DNA of 64,000 nt. It comes from an uncultured Latescibacterota bacterium. Lineage in GTDB: Bacteria > Latescibacterota > UBA2968 > UBA8231. Positions 10,393-23,784 of the stretch are shown here, piece by piece. The notes under the pieces were generated by a model. That model saw nothing but the letters and a program-made list of their open reading frames with translations. It did not search any database and was not told the origin of the DNA. How positions within the stretch are numbered: the stretch's first letter is position 1; the number at the start of each line of letters is the position of its first letter. Position numbers and translations under genes: made by a program. Location of the stretch: NCBI GenBank assembly GCA_951813615.1, contig OX638377.1, forward strand, positions 558,001 to 622,000, in the 5' to 3' direction.

Positions 10393-11004
10393 ATGGTCGA
10401 AGCCTATCTGAGCATATTTATGAAGTCCGTGTTCGTCGAGAACATGGCGCTGGCCTTCTTTTTGGGGATGTGTACTTTTCTGGCGGTCTCCAAGGAGGTG
10501 CAGACGGCGTTCGGGCTTGGGATCGCCGTAATCGTGGTACAGACGGTTACCGTTCCAGCCAATAACCTAATCTACCAGTACTTGCTCAAGGAAGACGCGC
10601 TGGCATGGGCGGGCTTGAGTGGGGTGGATCTGACCTTTGTGGGGCTGATTAGCTACATCGGCATCATCGCCGCCATGGTGCAGATCCTCGAGATGTTTCT
10701 CGACAAGTTCGTGCCGGCCCTCTACAATGCGCTGGGCATCTTCCTGCCCTTGATTACCGTCAATTGCGCGATTCTGGGCGGTTCGCTGTTCATGGTCGAG
10801 CGCGACTACAACCTCGGCGAGAGCGTGGTCTTTGGCTTTGGCTCGGGCTTCGGCTGGGCGCTGGCCATTGTCGCGCTGGCAGGCATCCGCGAGAAGATGA
10901 AATACAGCGACGTGCCGCCAGGGCTGCGCGGCCTCGGAATTACCTTCATTACGGTAGGCCTGATGTCGTTGGCTTTTATGTCCTTTTCCGGTATTCAGCT
11001 ATGA
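10393..11004 (+). CDS. nqrE: Na+-NQR subunit E
   Basis: Membrane subunit paired with NqrD. The 203 residues open with [14 protein letters not shown], the family signature, and carry the two cluster cysteines, Cys27 in [10 protein letters not shown] and one in [22 protein letters not shown] and [12 protein letters not shown] are also conserved. It lies six bases after nqrD. No irregularity is seen. Confidence 0.97.
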   Translation: MVEAYLSIFMKSVFVENMALAFFLGMCTFLAVSKEVQTAFGLGIAVIVVQTVTVPANNLIYQYLLKEDALAWAGLSGVDLTFVGLISYIGIIAAMVQILEMFLDKFVPALYNALGIFLPLITVNCAILGGSLFMVERDYNLGESVVFGFGSGFGWALAIVALAGIREKMKYSDVPPGLRGLGITFITVGLMSLAFMSFSGIQL

Positions 11005-11020
11005 GAGAAAAGAGCGTTTT

Positions 11021-12259
11021 ATGACTGAAGTTATTTCCGGCGTTGGCATGTTCACGGGCGTGGTGCTGGCCCTAGTGGCCGTAATTTTGGTCGCCCGCTC
11101 CCGGCTGGTGCCCAGCGGCAACGTGCGGATCCTCATCAACGACGACGAGAGCAAGGCTCTTTCCGTTCCAGCCGGGGGCAAGCTGCTCAACGTGCTGGCC
11201 GACAACAAGGTCTTCGTGTCTTCGGCCTGCGGCGGCGGCGGCACCTGCGCCCAGTGCAAGGTCAACATCTACGAGGGTGGTGGCGACATCTTGCAGACCG
11301 AGACCAGCCACATTACCAAGCGCGAAGCGAGCGAGGGCGTGCGGCTGTCCTGTCAGGTCAACGTCAAGCAAGACATGAAGATCGAAGTGCCGCCCGAAGT
11401 GTTCTCGGTCAAAAAGTGGGAGTGCGAAGTCGTCTCCAACGACAATGTGGCGACCTTTATCAAGGAATTTATCGTCAAGCTCCCCGAGGGCGAAACACTC
11501 GATTTCCAGCCCGGCGGCTTTATCCAAATCGAAGTGCCGCCCTTTGAGTGCGATTTCAAGGACTTTGAGGGCATTGACGAGCGCTTCCACCCCGATTGGG
11601 ATCGCTTCAACGTCTGGGACTTCAATCTCGTCAATACGGAGTCCGTCTTCCGCGCCTATTCAATGGCCAATCATCCGGCCGAGGGCGACATCATCATGCT
11701 CAACATCCGCATCGCCACCCCGCCGCCCGACCGCGAAAAGGGCGGCTGGGAGGACGTGCCGCCCGGCATCGCCTCTTCGTATGTGTTCAGCCGCAAGCCA
11801 GGCGACATGGTGACGATCTCGGGGCCTTTCGGCGAATTTTTTATCCAAGAAACCGATCGCGAGATGGTTTATATCGGTGGTGGCGCTGGCATGGCGCCTT
11901 TGCGGTCGCATCTGTACCACTTGTTCCACACGCTCAAGACGGGGCGCAAGGTGTCCTATTGGTACGGAGCGCGCAATCCCAACGAGGTCTTCTATGAGGA
12001 CCACTTCCGCAAAATAGAAGAAGAGTTTCCCAACTTCACCTTCCACATCGCCATGTCCGAGCCGCGGCCAGAGGACAATTGGGACGGCTATGTGGGTTTT
12101 ATTCACCAGGTGGTGTACGACCATTATCTCAAAGATCACCTCGCCCCTGAAGACGTCGAATATTACCTGTGCGGCCCGCCGCTGATGCTCCAATCCGCGC
12201 TCGGGATGCTCGACGATCTAGGTATCGAAGAAGAAATGATCCGCTTCGACGAGTTTTAA
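11021..12259 (+). CDS. nqrF: Na+-NQR subunit F (NADH-oxidising, 2Fe-2S and FAD)
   Basis: NqrF is the entry point for electrons from NADH. The 412 residues show one N-terminal anchor helix ([13 protein letters not shown]), a ferredoxin-like 2Fe-2S domain with [10 protein letters not shown] plus a later RLSCQV cysteine, the FAD motif RAYSMANHP and the NADH motif [13 protein letters not shown], then CGPPLM near the C-terminus, ending in RFDEF. These are all the expected cofactor sites. ATG 11021 follows nqrE after 16 bases. Confidence 0.97.
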   Translation: MTEVISGVGMFTGVVLALVAVILVARSRLVPSGNVRILINDDESKALSVPAGGKLLNVLADNKVFVSSACGGGGTCAQCKVNIYEGGGDILQTETSHITKREASEGVRLSCQVNVKQDMKIEVPPEVFSVKKWECEVVSNDNVATFIKEFIVKLPEGETLDFQPGGFIQIEVPPFECDFKDFEGIDERFHPDWDRFNVWDFNLVNTESVFRAYSMANHPAEGDIIMLNIRIATPPPDREKGGWEDVPPGIASSYVFSRKPGDMVTISGPFGEFFIQETDREMVYIGGGAGMAPLRSHLYHLFHTLKTGRKVSYWYGARNPNEVFYEDHFRKIEEEFPNFTFHIAMSEPRPEDNWDGYVGFIHQVVYDHYLKDHLAPEDVEYYLCGPPLMLQSALGMLDDLGIEEEMIRFDEF

Positions 12260-12276
12260 GTCGGGAGGAATGTGGA

Positions 12277-12480
12277 ATGACTCTGAGCACGCTTATTGCC
12301 GCTTTTGCCGCGTTTGGGCTGGTCATGGCCGCCATGGCTGTCGGTGTGATCTTCAGCAATCGTCGCCTCCAAGGCTCGTGCGGAGGGCTGGGCACTATGC
12401 GCGATGCGTTGGGCGAGCCTATGTGCGAGTGCGGTCAGGCTCCCGGCTCGTGCGGCGAAGCCGAGTCGAAGACGAGCTGA
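12277..12480 (+). CDS. nqrM: Na+-NQR maturation protein NqrM
   Basis: A 67-residue protein directly after nqrF, translated from an ATG with GGGAGG about nine bases upstream. One N-terminal helix ([19 protein letters not shown]) is followed by a cysteine-rich tail, GSCGGL, then MCECG and GSCGEA. That arrangement is the mark of the DUF539/NqrM family, which is needed to assemble the NqrD/NqrE Fe-S centre. The short length and position at the end of the nqr block support the call. Confidence 0.9.
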   Translation: MTLSTLIAAFAAFGLVMAAMAVGVIFSNRRLQGSCGGLGTMRDALGEPMCECGQAPGSCGEAESKTS

Positions 12481-12503
12481 GCACTGTCGGCAGCTTTGAA
12501 TAG

Positions 12504-12531
12504 CGGCGGGCGTTGGTCCGCCGTTTTTCTT
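12504..12531 (+). terminator. intrinsic terminator after nqrM
   Basis: CGGCGG (12504-12509) and CCGCCG (12518-12523) pair around an 8-base loop, followed by five Ts and a C-T run. It ends the nqr unit 15 bases before atpZ. Some read-through into the ATP synthase genes is possible, because no separate promoter is obvious between them. Confidence 0.8.
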
Positions 12532-12546
12532 TATTAGCTAGAGAAT

Positions 12547-12789
12547 ATGGTCGCGAAAAAAAAGACCGGAGCGTATGCCGATATCGGCTCTTACGCCAGT
12601 CTGGGGATTCAATTCGCGGCGACAATCCTGATCTTTGTGTCCATCGGCTGGTGGCTGGACGACAAGTTTGCCACTACGCCGCTTTTTCTTTTGTTGGGCA
12701 CCCTAATCGGCGCGGGGGGTGGGTTTTACAAACTCTATCGGACGCTGATGGACTTAGATGAACGGCGCAAGCGGGAGGACGGACCGTGA
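12547..12789 (+). CDS. atpZ: AtpZ/AtpI-type F1Fo accessory membrane protein
   Basis: An 80-residue protein with two transmembrane helices (about 22-40 and 45-62) joined by a short loop with GWWLDDKFAT and ending in a charged tail. This is the pattern of the ATPase_gene1/AtpZ family found first in many atp operons, which helps Fo assembly or c-ring formation and may handle Mg2+ or Ca2+. It lies just after the nqr terminator, and its stop overlaps the next gene as GTGA. Confidence 0.8.
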   Translation: MVAKKKTGAYADIGSYASLGIQFAATILIFVSIGWWLDDKFATTPLFLLLGTLIGAGGGFYKLYRTLMDLDERRKREDGP

Positions 12790-13076
12790 ACTGGGACAGT
12801 ATCGTCGCTGGCTTGGCGGTCGCTGGGGTCAACGGCGCGCTCGCACTAGCGGTGATTCGCTGGGGTTGGGGCAAGGGCATGCAGGTCTTTATGATCGCCT
12901 TCTTCGGGGGGATGATCGCGCGGTTTATCGCCGTGGCGGTCCTCTCGGTAGTGGTGCTCAAATGGATTGGGGTCCATGCCGAGAGTTACTTCGTCGCGCT
13001 AATAGCCGCTTACGTGCTTTTCTTGGTATTTGAAATTTTTTACGTACTCAAGTTACAAGGCCGTTCAAAGCGCTAG
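12786..13076 (+). CDS. small ATP synthase I-like membrane protein
   Basis: A 96-residue hydrophobic protein with about four short helices, beginning at a GTG that overlaps the atpZ stop by four bases. Position between atpZ and atpB and size point to the AtpI-like group that assists c-ring assembly. Sequence identity is too low for a firm symbol; it has the polar residues N, R and W in the first helices seen in some AtpI relatives. The role is inferred mainly from context. Confidence 0.6.
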   Translation: MNWDSIVAGLAVAGVNGALALAVIRWGWGKGMQVFMIAFFGGMIARFIAVAVLSVVVLKWIGVHAESYFVALIAAYVLFLVFEIFYVLKLQGRSKR

Positions 13077-13092
13077 CAGCGCCCGCGAGGTG

Positions 13093-13121
13093 TTGACAGA
13101 AATTTACGGCCTAATTAATTT
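13093..13121 (+). promoter_or_regulatory. candidate internal promoter upstream of atpB
   Basis: In the 105-base gap before atpB a perfect TTGACA (13093-13098) is followed after 17 bases by TAATTT (13116-13121) in an AT-rich stretch. The -10 is weak. If real, it lets the core synthase genes be expressed independently of the nqr and atpZ part. Confidence 0.4.
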
Positions 13122-13181
13122 ATTTGGTTGGTTACTGCGACAGCTTTCCCTCCTATTTTTGGATATTTTACAAGGCAGTAA

Positions 13182-14272
<1,091 letters not shown>

Positions 14273-14282
14273 TACAAGCGCT

Positions 14283-14774
14283 ATGTTACTCGATCCCCAT
14301 GCGGGGCTCATAATATGGACAATCATCACCTTTTTGGTGGTGCTTTTCGTCCTCAAAAAATTTGCTTGGCCCCACCTTTTGGCGGCCCTCGACGAGCGCG
14401 AGAAACGCATCAGCGATGCGATCGCCGGGGCTGAGCAGGCGCGCCAAGAGGCCGAAGAGGTCTTGCGCGAGCACCGGCAAAAGCTCGCCGCGGCCGATGA
14501 AGAGGCGCGGCAGGTCGTCGCCGAGGCCCGCGAGGCTGGGGCAAACGTGCGGCAGACCATCGTCTCCCAAGCGCGGGAAGAGGCCGAGCGGATGCTCGAC
14601 CAAGCGCGGACTAGTATCGAAAGCGAGAAACGCGCTGCCATCGCCGAGTTGCGCCGCGAGACGGCTAATCTCGCGGTTCAAGCCGCTGGTGCGCTGATCG
14701 ACGCCAATTTGGACGATGAGAGAAATCGGGGTCTCGTCGACGACTTGATCGCCCAAATTCCCGAATCCAATTGA
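14283..14774 (+). CDS. atpF: F1Fo ATP synthase subunit b
   Basis: Peripheral stalk subunit of 163 residues. One N-terminal helix (IIWTIITFLVVLFVLKKF) is followed by ALDEREKRISDAI and a long Ala/Glu/Arg-rich coiled coil to the C-terminus. Ten bases separate it from atpE. No second b or b' gene is present, so the stalk is presumably a homodimer. Confidence 0.94.
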   Translation: MLLDPHAGLIIWTIITFLVVLFVLKKFAWPHLLAALDEREKRISDAIAGAEQARQEAEEVLREHRQKLAAADEEARQVVAEAREAGANVRQTIVSQAREEAERMLDQARTSIESEKRAAIAELRRETANLAVQAAGALIDANLDDERNRGLVDDLIAQIPESN

Positions 14775-14796
14775 ACGCCATCGTGCGAGTAGGACC

Positions 14797-15333
14797 ATGA
14801 ACGCACCCGAAGTAGTGCGCCGCTACGCGGCTACGCTGTTGGAAGCCGCCGATGAAACGGGTGCGACCGCAGCGGTGCAGCGCGACGTCGAGCGGCTTTT
14901 GGAGACGGTGCGCCAATCCGGTGAGTTGGCCGAGTTTTTGGCCAATCCCCTAGCGGATGGTCAAGCTCAAGCCGATGTCTTGCGGGAGCTTTTCAGCGGC
15001 AAAGTTGAGGTGCTGACTCTGAATTTTCTTCGGCTCATGGCATTTAGGGGCCGCGCTTCTATTATCGACGCGGCACTCGGCAATTTTCTCGACCAAGTTG
15101 CCGAGCGCGAGGGCATAATCGGCGCTGAAGTGCGCTCGGCCGTGGCGTTGAGCGAGGAGCAGTGCCAGCGCCTGCGGGAGCGCTTAGAGCACCACAGCGG
15201 CCGCAAAGTGCGTTTGGACGTCCAAGTCGATACCAGCTTGCGGGGCGGCGCAGTCGTCCGCGTCGGCGACACCGTATTCGACGGCAGTGTGAACACTTAT
15301 CTAGAGCGCCTACAAGCGCGTCTGGCCGGTTAG
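14797..15333 (+). CDS. atpH: F1Fo ATP synthase subunit delta
   Basis: Joins the b stalk to the top of F1. The 178 residues begin with VVRRYAATLLEAADE, the family's N-terminal pattern, and end with LDVQVDTSLRGGAVVRVGDTVFDGSV, the OSCP-like signature (GG..+.+GD...D.S). ATG 14797 has AGGA just ahead. Order b-delta-alpha is standard. Confidence 0.94.
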   Translation: MNAPEVVRRYAATLLEAADETGATAAVQRDVERLLETVRQSGELAEFLANPLADGQAQADVLRELFSGKVEVLTLNFLRLMAFRGRASIIDAALGNFLDQVAEREGIIGAEVRSAVALSEEQCQRLRERLEHHSGRKVRLDVQVDTSLRGGAVVRVGDTVFDGSVNTYLERLQARLAG

Positions 15334-15348
15334 TCAGCAGGAGGATCT

Positions 15349-16875
<1,527 letters not shown>

Positions 16876-16886
16876 GGGACTAAGCA

Positions 16887-17741
16887 GTGGCTACCCTTCG
16901 CGAACTCAGGACGCGCGTTGCCAGTATCACCAATATCCAGCGCGTCACCAACGCCATGCAGATGGTGGCAGCGGCCAAGATGCGCCGCGCTCAGGCGGCG
17001 ATTTTAGCTGCCCGGCCGTATGCCCAGCGACTGGACCAAGTACTGAAAGCGCTGCACCAGAGCGTCGATGCCTACGATCAGCCGCTCTTTGCGGTTCGCC
17101 CGGTCCAGCGCGTTGTGCTGGTGGTCATAACCTCCGATCGCGGCCTCTGCGGTGCCTTTAACACCAACCTGTGCCGTCGGGTTCAGGACGAGTTGGACGA
17201 GTATCTGGACGCCCAACCTGAGTTGATCACCATCGGCAACAAGGGCTGGGACTTCTTCAGCCATCGCGGCTACTCAATCTCCCGCCATCACGCCGATGTG
17301 TTCAACCAGCTCGAGTTAGTTCGCGCCGCGGATATAGCTCAGGATCTAACGAGTCGCTTTGTCGCTGGCCAGACTGACCGGGTGTTGCTCTGCTATAGCG
17401 AATACGGCTCTGTTACTTCCCAAGTGCCCACCGTCCGCCAGCTCCTGCCCATCGCGCCCGAAGAGGAAGCAGGTGAAAGTGCTAAGTACGCTTTCGAGCC
17501 ATCGCCCGAGGTCCTGTTGGGCACTTTGGTTGAGCGTCAGATCAACTTCCAGGTATGGCGCGCTCTGCTGGAGTCAAATGTGGGCTTTTTCGCCGCCCAG
17601 ATGATGGCGATGGATAACGCCACCAAGAACGCCAGAGACATGATCGAGGATCTGACCCGCGAAATGAACAAGGAGCGGCAAGCCTCGATAACCCTCGAAT
17701 TGATGGATATTATCGGCGGTGCCAATGCTGTGGCTCAATAG
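16887..17741 (+). CDS. atpG: F1Fo ATP synthase subunit gamma
   Basis: Central rotor shaft, 284 residues. It starts at GTG 16887 with LRELRTRVASITNIQRVTNAMQMVAAAKMRRAQ, the N-terminal coiled coil signature (shown here in parts: ITNIQRVTNAMQMVAA), then VITSDRGLCGAFN and, near the end, MDNATKNARDMIEDL. Both terminal helices needed to form the shaft are intact. Confidence 0.96.
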   Translation: MATLRELRTRVASITNIQRVTNAMQMVAAAKMRRAQAAILAARPYAQRLDQVLKALHQSVDAYDQPLFAVRPVQRVVLVVITSDRGLCGAFNTNLCRRVQDELDEYLDAQPELITIGNKGWDFFSHRGYSISRHHADVFNQLELVRAADIAQDLTSRFVAGQTDRVLLCYSEYGSVTSQVPTVRQLLPIAPEEEAGESAKYAFEPSPEVLLGTLVERQINFQVWRALLESNVGFFAAQMMAMDNATKNARDMIEDLTREMNKERQASITLELMDIIGGANAVAQ

Positions 17742-19166
<1,425 letters not shown>

Positions 19167-19169
19167 TCC

Positions 19170-19574
19170 ATGCCCGCCTTCGCCTTAGAGGTCGTCACGC
19201 CAGAGCGGGTGGCTTACTCGGGGCAGGTTTCTAGCCTGCAAGCACCCGGTAGCGAGGGGAGTTTTGGCGTCCTCTCTGGCCACGTACCGCTTTTGACCGC
19301 GTTGCAGATAGGGCGGTTGCGCTTTGTCGAGGAGGATGGGGGCGAGATCCAAATGGCCATCAGCGGCGGTTTTGTCGAGGTCGGGCGCGAGCAGGTTGCG
19401 GTGCTAGCTGAGACAGCCGAACGGATCGAGGAGATCGACGTTGAGCGGGCTGAGTCTGCGCGCCAGCGCGCTGAGGAACGCCTTGCCAAGGCGCGTACCG
19501 AGGAAGAGGTCGACGTAGCGCGCGCTCAAGCAGCGCTGTCACGCGCCATCAATCGACTCCACACGAGTAGTTGA
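19170..19574 (+). CDS. atpC: F1Fo ATP synthase subunit epsilon
   Basis: Rotor subunit and regulator of ATP hydrolysis, 134 residues. The N-terminal beta sandwich shows VVTPERVAYSGQV, PGSEGSFGVLSGHVPLLTAL and ISGGFVEV, followed by the two C-terminal helices (RAEERLAKARTEEEVDVARAQ region) that can insert into the alpha-beta core. It starts three bases after atpD. It converges with the ABC transporter gene, leaving only one base between the two stops; no terminator hairpin fits there. Confidence 0.95.
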   Translation: MPAFALEVVTPERVAYSGQVSSLQAPGSEGSFGVLSGHVPLLTALQIGRLRFVEEDGGEIQMAISGGFVEVGREQVAVLAETAERIEEIDVERAESARQRAEERLAKARTEEEVDVARAQAALSRAINRLHTSS

Positions 19575-19575
19575 T

Positions 19576-20574
19576 CTATCCCCCCACATCGCGCCCGTAA
19601 ACTGTGCGAATCACGTCCTCAATGTCGGGTTCTTGGACGGACACGTCGCGCACCGGGTAGCGGGCCGACAACTCTGAGATCAGCGCCGACGCCGACACTT
19701 GGCTCCGAGCAAAGCGGATGCGGACGACACTGTCTCGTCGTTCGAGGACCTCTGCGTGGGCGTGGGCGAAGCCAGCGAGCGGCTCTCCGGTGCCGGGATC
19801 GCACTCGACGATCAGATAGCGGTGCGGGGTGATCGAGTCGACGAGCGCCGCCAGAGGTCCGTCTTCGATGATGCGTCCCTGGTTGATGATGATGAGTCGC
19901 TCGCAGAGTTCCTCCACGTCGTCCAGATCGTGCGTAGTGAGCAGTACGGTGGTGCGCCGGCGCTGGTTGATGTCGCGGATGAAGGCTCGGATTGCCGCTT
20001 TCACCTCGATGTCCATACCCATCGTGGGCTCGTCGAGAAACAGGATATCCGGCTCGTGTAGCATGGCACCGGCCAACTCCCCGCGCATGCGTTGCCCCAG
20101 AGACATCTGCCGCACCGGTGTGTCGAGGAGGTCGCCGATGCCGAGGACCTCGCAGAGTTCAGCGAGGCTCCGCTCGAAGTCGTCGTCGGCAATGCGGTAG
20201 ATCCGCTTGAACAGCTCGTAGGACTCGCCCAGGCGAAGGTCCCAGTTTAGCTGGCTGCGCTGGCCGAACACGGCGCCGATGCGCTGGACGACCGCCCGCC
20301 GCTGCTTCTGGGGCGAAAGGCCGACGACGGTGACGCGCCCGGACGTGGGATAGAGGATGCCGGAGAGCATCTTGATCGTCGTCGACTTCCCCGCGCCATT
20401 GGGACCGATGAACCCGACCAGCTCGCCTGGCTCAATCGCAAAGCTCACGTCGCGCACTGCGTGCACTTCACGTCGGTCGGGCCGGAACAAGCCCTTCACC
20501 GCACCGGCCAGCCCCTTTTGCTTCCGGGTTACGCGGAAGGTCTTGCAAACCCTCTCTAACTCTATATGTGCCAT
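19576..20574 (-). CDS. ABC-2 exporter ATP-binding protein (COG4586-type)
   Basis: A 332-residue ATPase. Walker A GPNGAGKSTT (about residue 60), Q-loop region FGQRSQL, signature MSLGQRMR, Walker B ILFLDEPTMGMD and the switch His in TTHDLDD are all present. The stretch AVKGLFRPDRREVHAVRDVSFAIEPGE is read here as the typical start of COG4586 ATPases, which have an extra C-terminal domain (about 240-332). The ATG at 20574 lies three bases from the stop of the preceding permease; the frame is open further upstream but that part is shadow. Substrate unknown; some relatives export viologens, others are uncharacterised. Confidence 0.9.
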   Translation of the reverse strand: MAHIELERVCKTFRVTRKQKGLAGAVKGLFRPDRREVHAVRDVSFAIEPGELVGFIGPNGAGKSTTIKMLSGILYPTSGRVTVVGLSPQKQRRAVVQRIGAVFGQRSQLNWDLRLGESYELFKRIYRIADDDFERSLAELCEVLGIGDLLDTPVRQMSLGQRMRGELAGAMLHEPDILFLDEPTMGMDIEVKAAIRAFIRDINQRRRTTVLLTTHDLDDVEELCERLIIINQGRIIEDGPLAALVDSITPHRYLIVECDPGTGEPLAGFAHAHAEVLERRDSVVRIRFARSQVSASALISELSARYPVRDVSVQEPDIEDVIRTVYGRDVGG

Positions 20575-20576
20575 GG

Positions 20577-21392
20577 CTACGACCCCGCGCTTTCGTAGCG
20601 GCGAAGACCGGCAGCAAAGACAGCCAGCGCCAGTACGAGCATGGCGGCACCCACTGCGGGAGTCCACAGGGCCACATCGAGGGGCAGAGAAGTGTTCGCA
20701 CTCTGGCCGAGGAAGTCGCAGGCGGGGTAGAACCCGATGAAGCCGAGGGGCAGCACAAAGGTCAGCAGCGCCTGCAGGGACCACGGGTACACGGTCAGCG
20801 GGTAGAACGTGCCGCGCGCCATCAGTTCCATGCTGGCGTCCACGAGGGGCTGGCTCCGCATGGTCCAGAACGCAATGGAGCTGATGAGGGTGAGGTAGGA
20901 CCAGTAGATCAGGGTCCCGCCGGCAATGACGAGGAGCACCTCGACGACGTGCAGCGGCGTCCAGACAAAGCCAGACAGCCGGGCCCCGTAGAGGAAGTAG
21001 CCCGTGCCGATGCCCAGATGCACGAGGCCGACCACATTGATTCGGTGGCAGGAGAAGTGGAAGGTGACCTCCAGGGGTCTGAGAAGCATCAAGTCGAACT
21101 CGCCGCGCGTGACAAAGCGATCGATCAGCCGCGACTGAAATGACAGGATGGACATGACGCCACGGCTCATCAGGCTCAGCCCATACAGGAAAGCGAGCTG
21201 GGGGAAGGTCCATCCCGATAGCGGCTGGAACCGGTCGACTAGCACCTGCAGGGCGACGCCAATCCAGACGTAGTTGATGCCCAAGCCAAGGCAGATGCTC
21301 AGGAGTGAGAAGGGATATTCCAACGCCCGCTGCGTCGACAGGCGGCCGTACAGGGCTGCAACGGACAAGTGATGACGCACGTCGGCGATCAC
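20577..21392 (-). CDS. ABC-2 type permease (COG3694-type)
   Basis: A 271-residue integral membrane protein with about six helices, starting at GTG 21392 with AGGAGG upstream. The RLIDRFVTRGEFDLMLLRPL motif (read in parts: FVTRGEFD, LLRPLE) between helices 2 and 3 is the cytoplasmic coupling motif of this permease family. It lies between a second permease and the ATPase gene, so the transporter is probably a heterodimer of permeases with a homodimeric ATPase. Confidence 0.87.
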   Translation of the reverse strand: MIADVRHHLSVAALYGRLSTQRALEYPFSLLSICLGLGINYVWIGVALQVLVDRFQPLSGWTFPQLAFLYGLSLMSRGVMSILSFQSRLIDRFVTRGEFDLMLLRPLEVTFHFSCHRINVVGLVHLGIGTGYFLYGARLSGFVWTPLHVVEVLLVIAGGTLIYWSYLTLISSIAFWTMRSQPLVDASMELMARGTFYPLTVYPWSLQALLTFVLPLGFIGFYPACDFLGQSANTSLPLDVALWTPAVGAAMLVLALAVFAAGLRRYESAGS

Positions 21393-21399
21393 AGGCTAC

Positions 21400-22191
21400 C
21401 TATCCTCCCTGCACGAAGACCCGCCGCTGGGCGCGAGTCCAGACGAGACCTACGAGCAGGGCGAAGACCACGACCCAGAGAGCCTGCACGGAGAGGATGT
21501 GGACGACCTCTTGGGCGGAGACGCGGCCGATGTAGATCTCCAGCGGTGCTTGGAACATGTACTGGAAGGGCAGCCACCGCGATGCGTCGGCGATGAGATC
21601 GGGGAATAGCCACATTGGCACCAATCGTCCCGAGAGGGCAAAGACGAGGCTGTTTTTCACCGTGCTCACATCCCATAAGTCAGTGATCCAAAAGGCCGTC
21701 ATGCCCACTAGGGTGCTCAGCAGCCACAGCAGTAGGAAGCTCAGCGCACAGCTCGGCAGAAACAGCAACCCCGCTCCTACTCCCGCTGGCAGTGGGGGAG
21801 CCACAAAGAGAAGCGAGATGGCCAGCAGGGGCAGGGCGAACTGCGTGACTGCCGCCAGTGAACGCCCCACATCTTCGGTCATCCAGTACCAGACGAGGTT
21901 CACCGGTCGGATTAGGTCGAGCGCGATCTCACCTGCGCGGATCTTGGCGAAGAGCTCGTTGTCGATGCTGACAGTGAAGCATGCATTCATCAGCACGGCG
22001 ACGACGGCGTAGGTGACCATCTGCGCCTCGGTGACCCCGGCGACTTGGTCGATTCCGCGATACGCGGTGCGCCAGAGGAAGACGGAGCCAAGGAGGAAAA
22101 ACAAATTCCGCCCGATGGAGGACAGATACTCGAAGCGGTAGGCCAGCGCGTTGAATAGTTGGAGTTTTAACAGGTAGGTGTGCAGGCGCAT
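21400..22191 (-). CDS. ABC-2 type permease (COG4587-type)
   Basis: A 263-residue membrane protein with about six helices. It contains the matching coupling motif KIRAGEIALDLIRPVN after FTVSIDNELF, which pairs with FVTRGEFD of the sister permease. The start at 22191 has GGAGG at ideal spacing. It overlaps the preceding hypothetical gene by 25 bases, tying that gene to the exporter. Confidence 0.87.
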   Translation of the reverse strand: MRLHTYLLKLQLFNALAYRFEYLSSIGRNLFFLLGSVFLWRTAYRGIDQVAGVTEAQMVTYAVVAVLMNACFTVSIDNELFAKIRAGEIALDLIRPVNLVWYWMTEDVGRSLAAVTQFALPLLAISLLFVAPPLPAGVGAGLLFLPSCALSFLLLWLLSTLVGMTAFWITDLWDVSTVKNSLVFALSGRLVPMWLFPDLIADASRWLPFQYMFQAPLEIYIGRVSAQEVVHILSVQALWVVVFALLVGLVWTRAQRRVFVQGG

Positions 22192-23744
22192 GAGTACTCC
22201 TCCAGTGGGTATTCCCGCACCGCGCCCGGTGTCAGCTCAATGCGCCGCCAATCGGTTGCTCCCGCCATGCGCCACTCCAGCGCCTGTCGCTCCTTACCCC
22301 CATTGTAAAACAACACTGAGCCTGGACCACTAACCGGCGGTTGCACAAGCGCCAGGATCTGCTCGGGCAAATGGCCTGCGGCCCACTCGACCAGCGGCAC
22401 CACCGCGCCCTGTATCTCGCGCGTGCCCATCAACAACGGCCCGTAGCAACCCGTCACCGCCCCGCAGCCCCAATTGCGCCCGTGTCCCGCGGCCACCGAG
22501 CAAATCGCCCCGCCCATATCGGCGTGCTCACGCCCGCCGCGCAGCACCCGCCGCGCCATGGCGAATTTGGCCGCCGCCGCCCCCAGCGCCCGCCGGGCCA
22601 TGGTCCACTCGCCCGTCAATTGATATCCTAGCGTCAATGCTGCGGTGCTCGGCTCGCGCGAGGGCTGTACCGAGCCATCTTCTGCCCAATGGCCCCAGTA
22701 GATCATGTCGTTGCGTTTGCCCACCCCCGGCTCGCGACGTTTTTGCTCTTGGGGAAAGACCATCGCCCACGGTGCTTCCGGCTCGGCGGGTTGTTGAGCT
22801 AACACCGCGCACATCGCGTCGTCCAGCGAGGAATCGGCGAAGGTCCAGCGATAGTAGGAAAGCGCGGCGGCAGCCGGGTCGGCGTAGGGATCGAGCAATT
22901 CGCCGATTAGCGGCTCGACGATTCTCTTGGCCGCGCGGCGAAAGGTGTCGTCGCCTTCCAGTAAAAAGAGATCACCCAGCGCGTAGACCGCGCCCGACGC
23001 CAGCAGATTTTCGATGCCAGCGAGTGGGTCGCCAGCGATGTGGTGGTTGTTGGCGGCCATGCCCCGCTCTGCGCGGGTCTGCAAATCCTCCGGCTGCAAT
23101 CCACGCCCGTCCAGATCCCACAATACGGGCATTCGTCCGTCTGCCGCAAGCAACCGCTCGGCCCGCTTGCGCCCATAGCGCAGTGCCCAGTCGCGGTAGC
23201 GCGCCTCGCCCGTGACGCGCCAGGCGGCCAGCGCAATGTGCAAAAAGCGGAAGTGCTCGGCCAACTCGCGATCGCCGTGTGCCCCACCGACGGTCCGCGT
23301 GCCGATCCAGTAGCTCAAAAAGACGTCGCGCGTCCAATCGTACCAAGCGGGCACGCCCTCAACCCAGTTGCCGATGTGATGCGCTGCGTCGTCGAGCAGG
23401 GCGGCGGCTTCTCTGTCGTCGGGAAAGAGTTCCAGATAGCGGGGCAGGAACAGCAAAAAGGGCTCGGTGCCGTGGTGGGCCTCGGCCTCGGCCTCGTACC
23501 CGTGTAGACACTCGGTGCTAACCCAGGCCTTGAGGTCATTGGCCAGCGAGCGAAACCGCACTGCGATCCGCTCGTCGCCGCTGACCAGATAATGCGGAAA
23601 GAAGGCCAGCGCGAAATTGGCCTCGTCCTCGCCACCGTGGTTTTTGTCCGGCCCGTCGCGAAGAATGCTCTGCTCGCCCCACAGCGAGAGTTCGCGCCGC
23701 AATGCCACATAGTGCGCGTATGTCTGTGCTAGTTCGTCGATCAC
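22167..23744 (-). CDS. uncharacterised alpha-helical barrel protein upstream of the ABC-2 exporter
   Basis: I do not recognise this 525-residue protein by name. It has no signal peptide or membrane segment, and its regular helical hairpins with many Trp, His and Asp residues (PDKNHGGEDEANFA, AHHGTEPF, ANNHHIAGDP, GRNWGCGAVTGCYG) resemble an (alpha/alpha) six-hairpin toroid as in many glycosidases and epimerases. A C-terminal beta-like tail follows. Start GTG 23744 has no strong Shine-Dalgarno and is uncertain. The 25-base overlap with the permease gene suggests joint expression. A carbohydrate-active role is a guess from fold alone. Confidence 0.6.
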   Translation of the reverse strand: MIDELAQTYAHYVALRRELSLWGEQSILRDGPDKNHGGEDEANFALAFFPHYLVSGDERIAVRFRSLANDLKAWVSTECLHGYEAEAEAHHGTEPFLLFLPRYLELFPDDREAAALLDDAAHHIGNWVEGVPAWYDWTRDVFLSYWIGTRTVGGAHGDRELAEHFRFLHIALAAWRVTGEARYRDWALRYGRKRAERLLAADGRMPVLWDLDGRGLQPEDLQTRAERGMAANNHHIAGDPLAGIENLLASGAVYALGDLFLLEGDDTFRRAAKRIVEPLIGELLDPYADPAAAALSYYRWTFADSSLDDAMCAVLAQQPAEPEAPWAMVFPQEQKRREPGVGKRNDMIYWGHWAEDGSVQPSREPSTAALTLGYQLTGEWTMARRALGAAAAKFAMARRVLRGGREHADMGGAICSVAAGHGRNWGCGAVTGCYGPLLMGTREIQGAVVPLVEWAAGHLPEQILALVQPPVSGPGSVLFYNGGKERQALEWRMAGATDWRRIELTPGAVREYPLEEYSCACTPTC

Positions 23745-23784
23745 GGGTCTGAATGTATCAGTTACAAGGTCTGGAAGACAAGCC

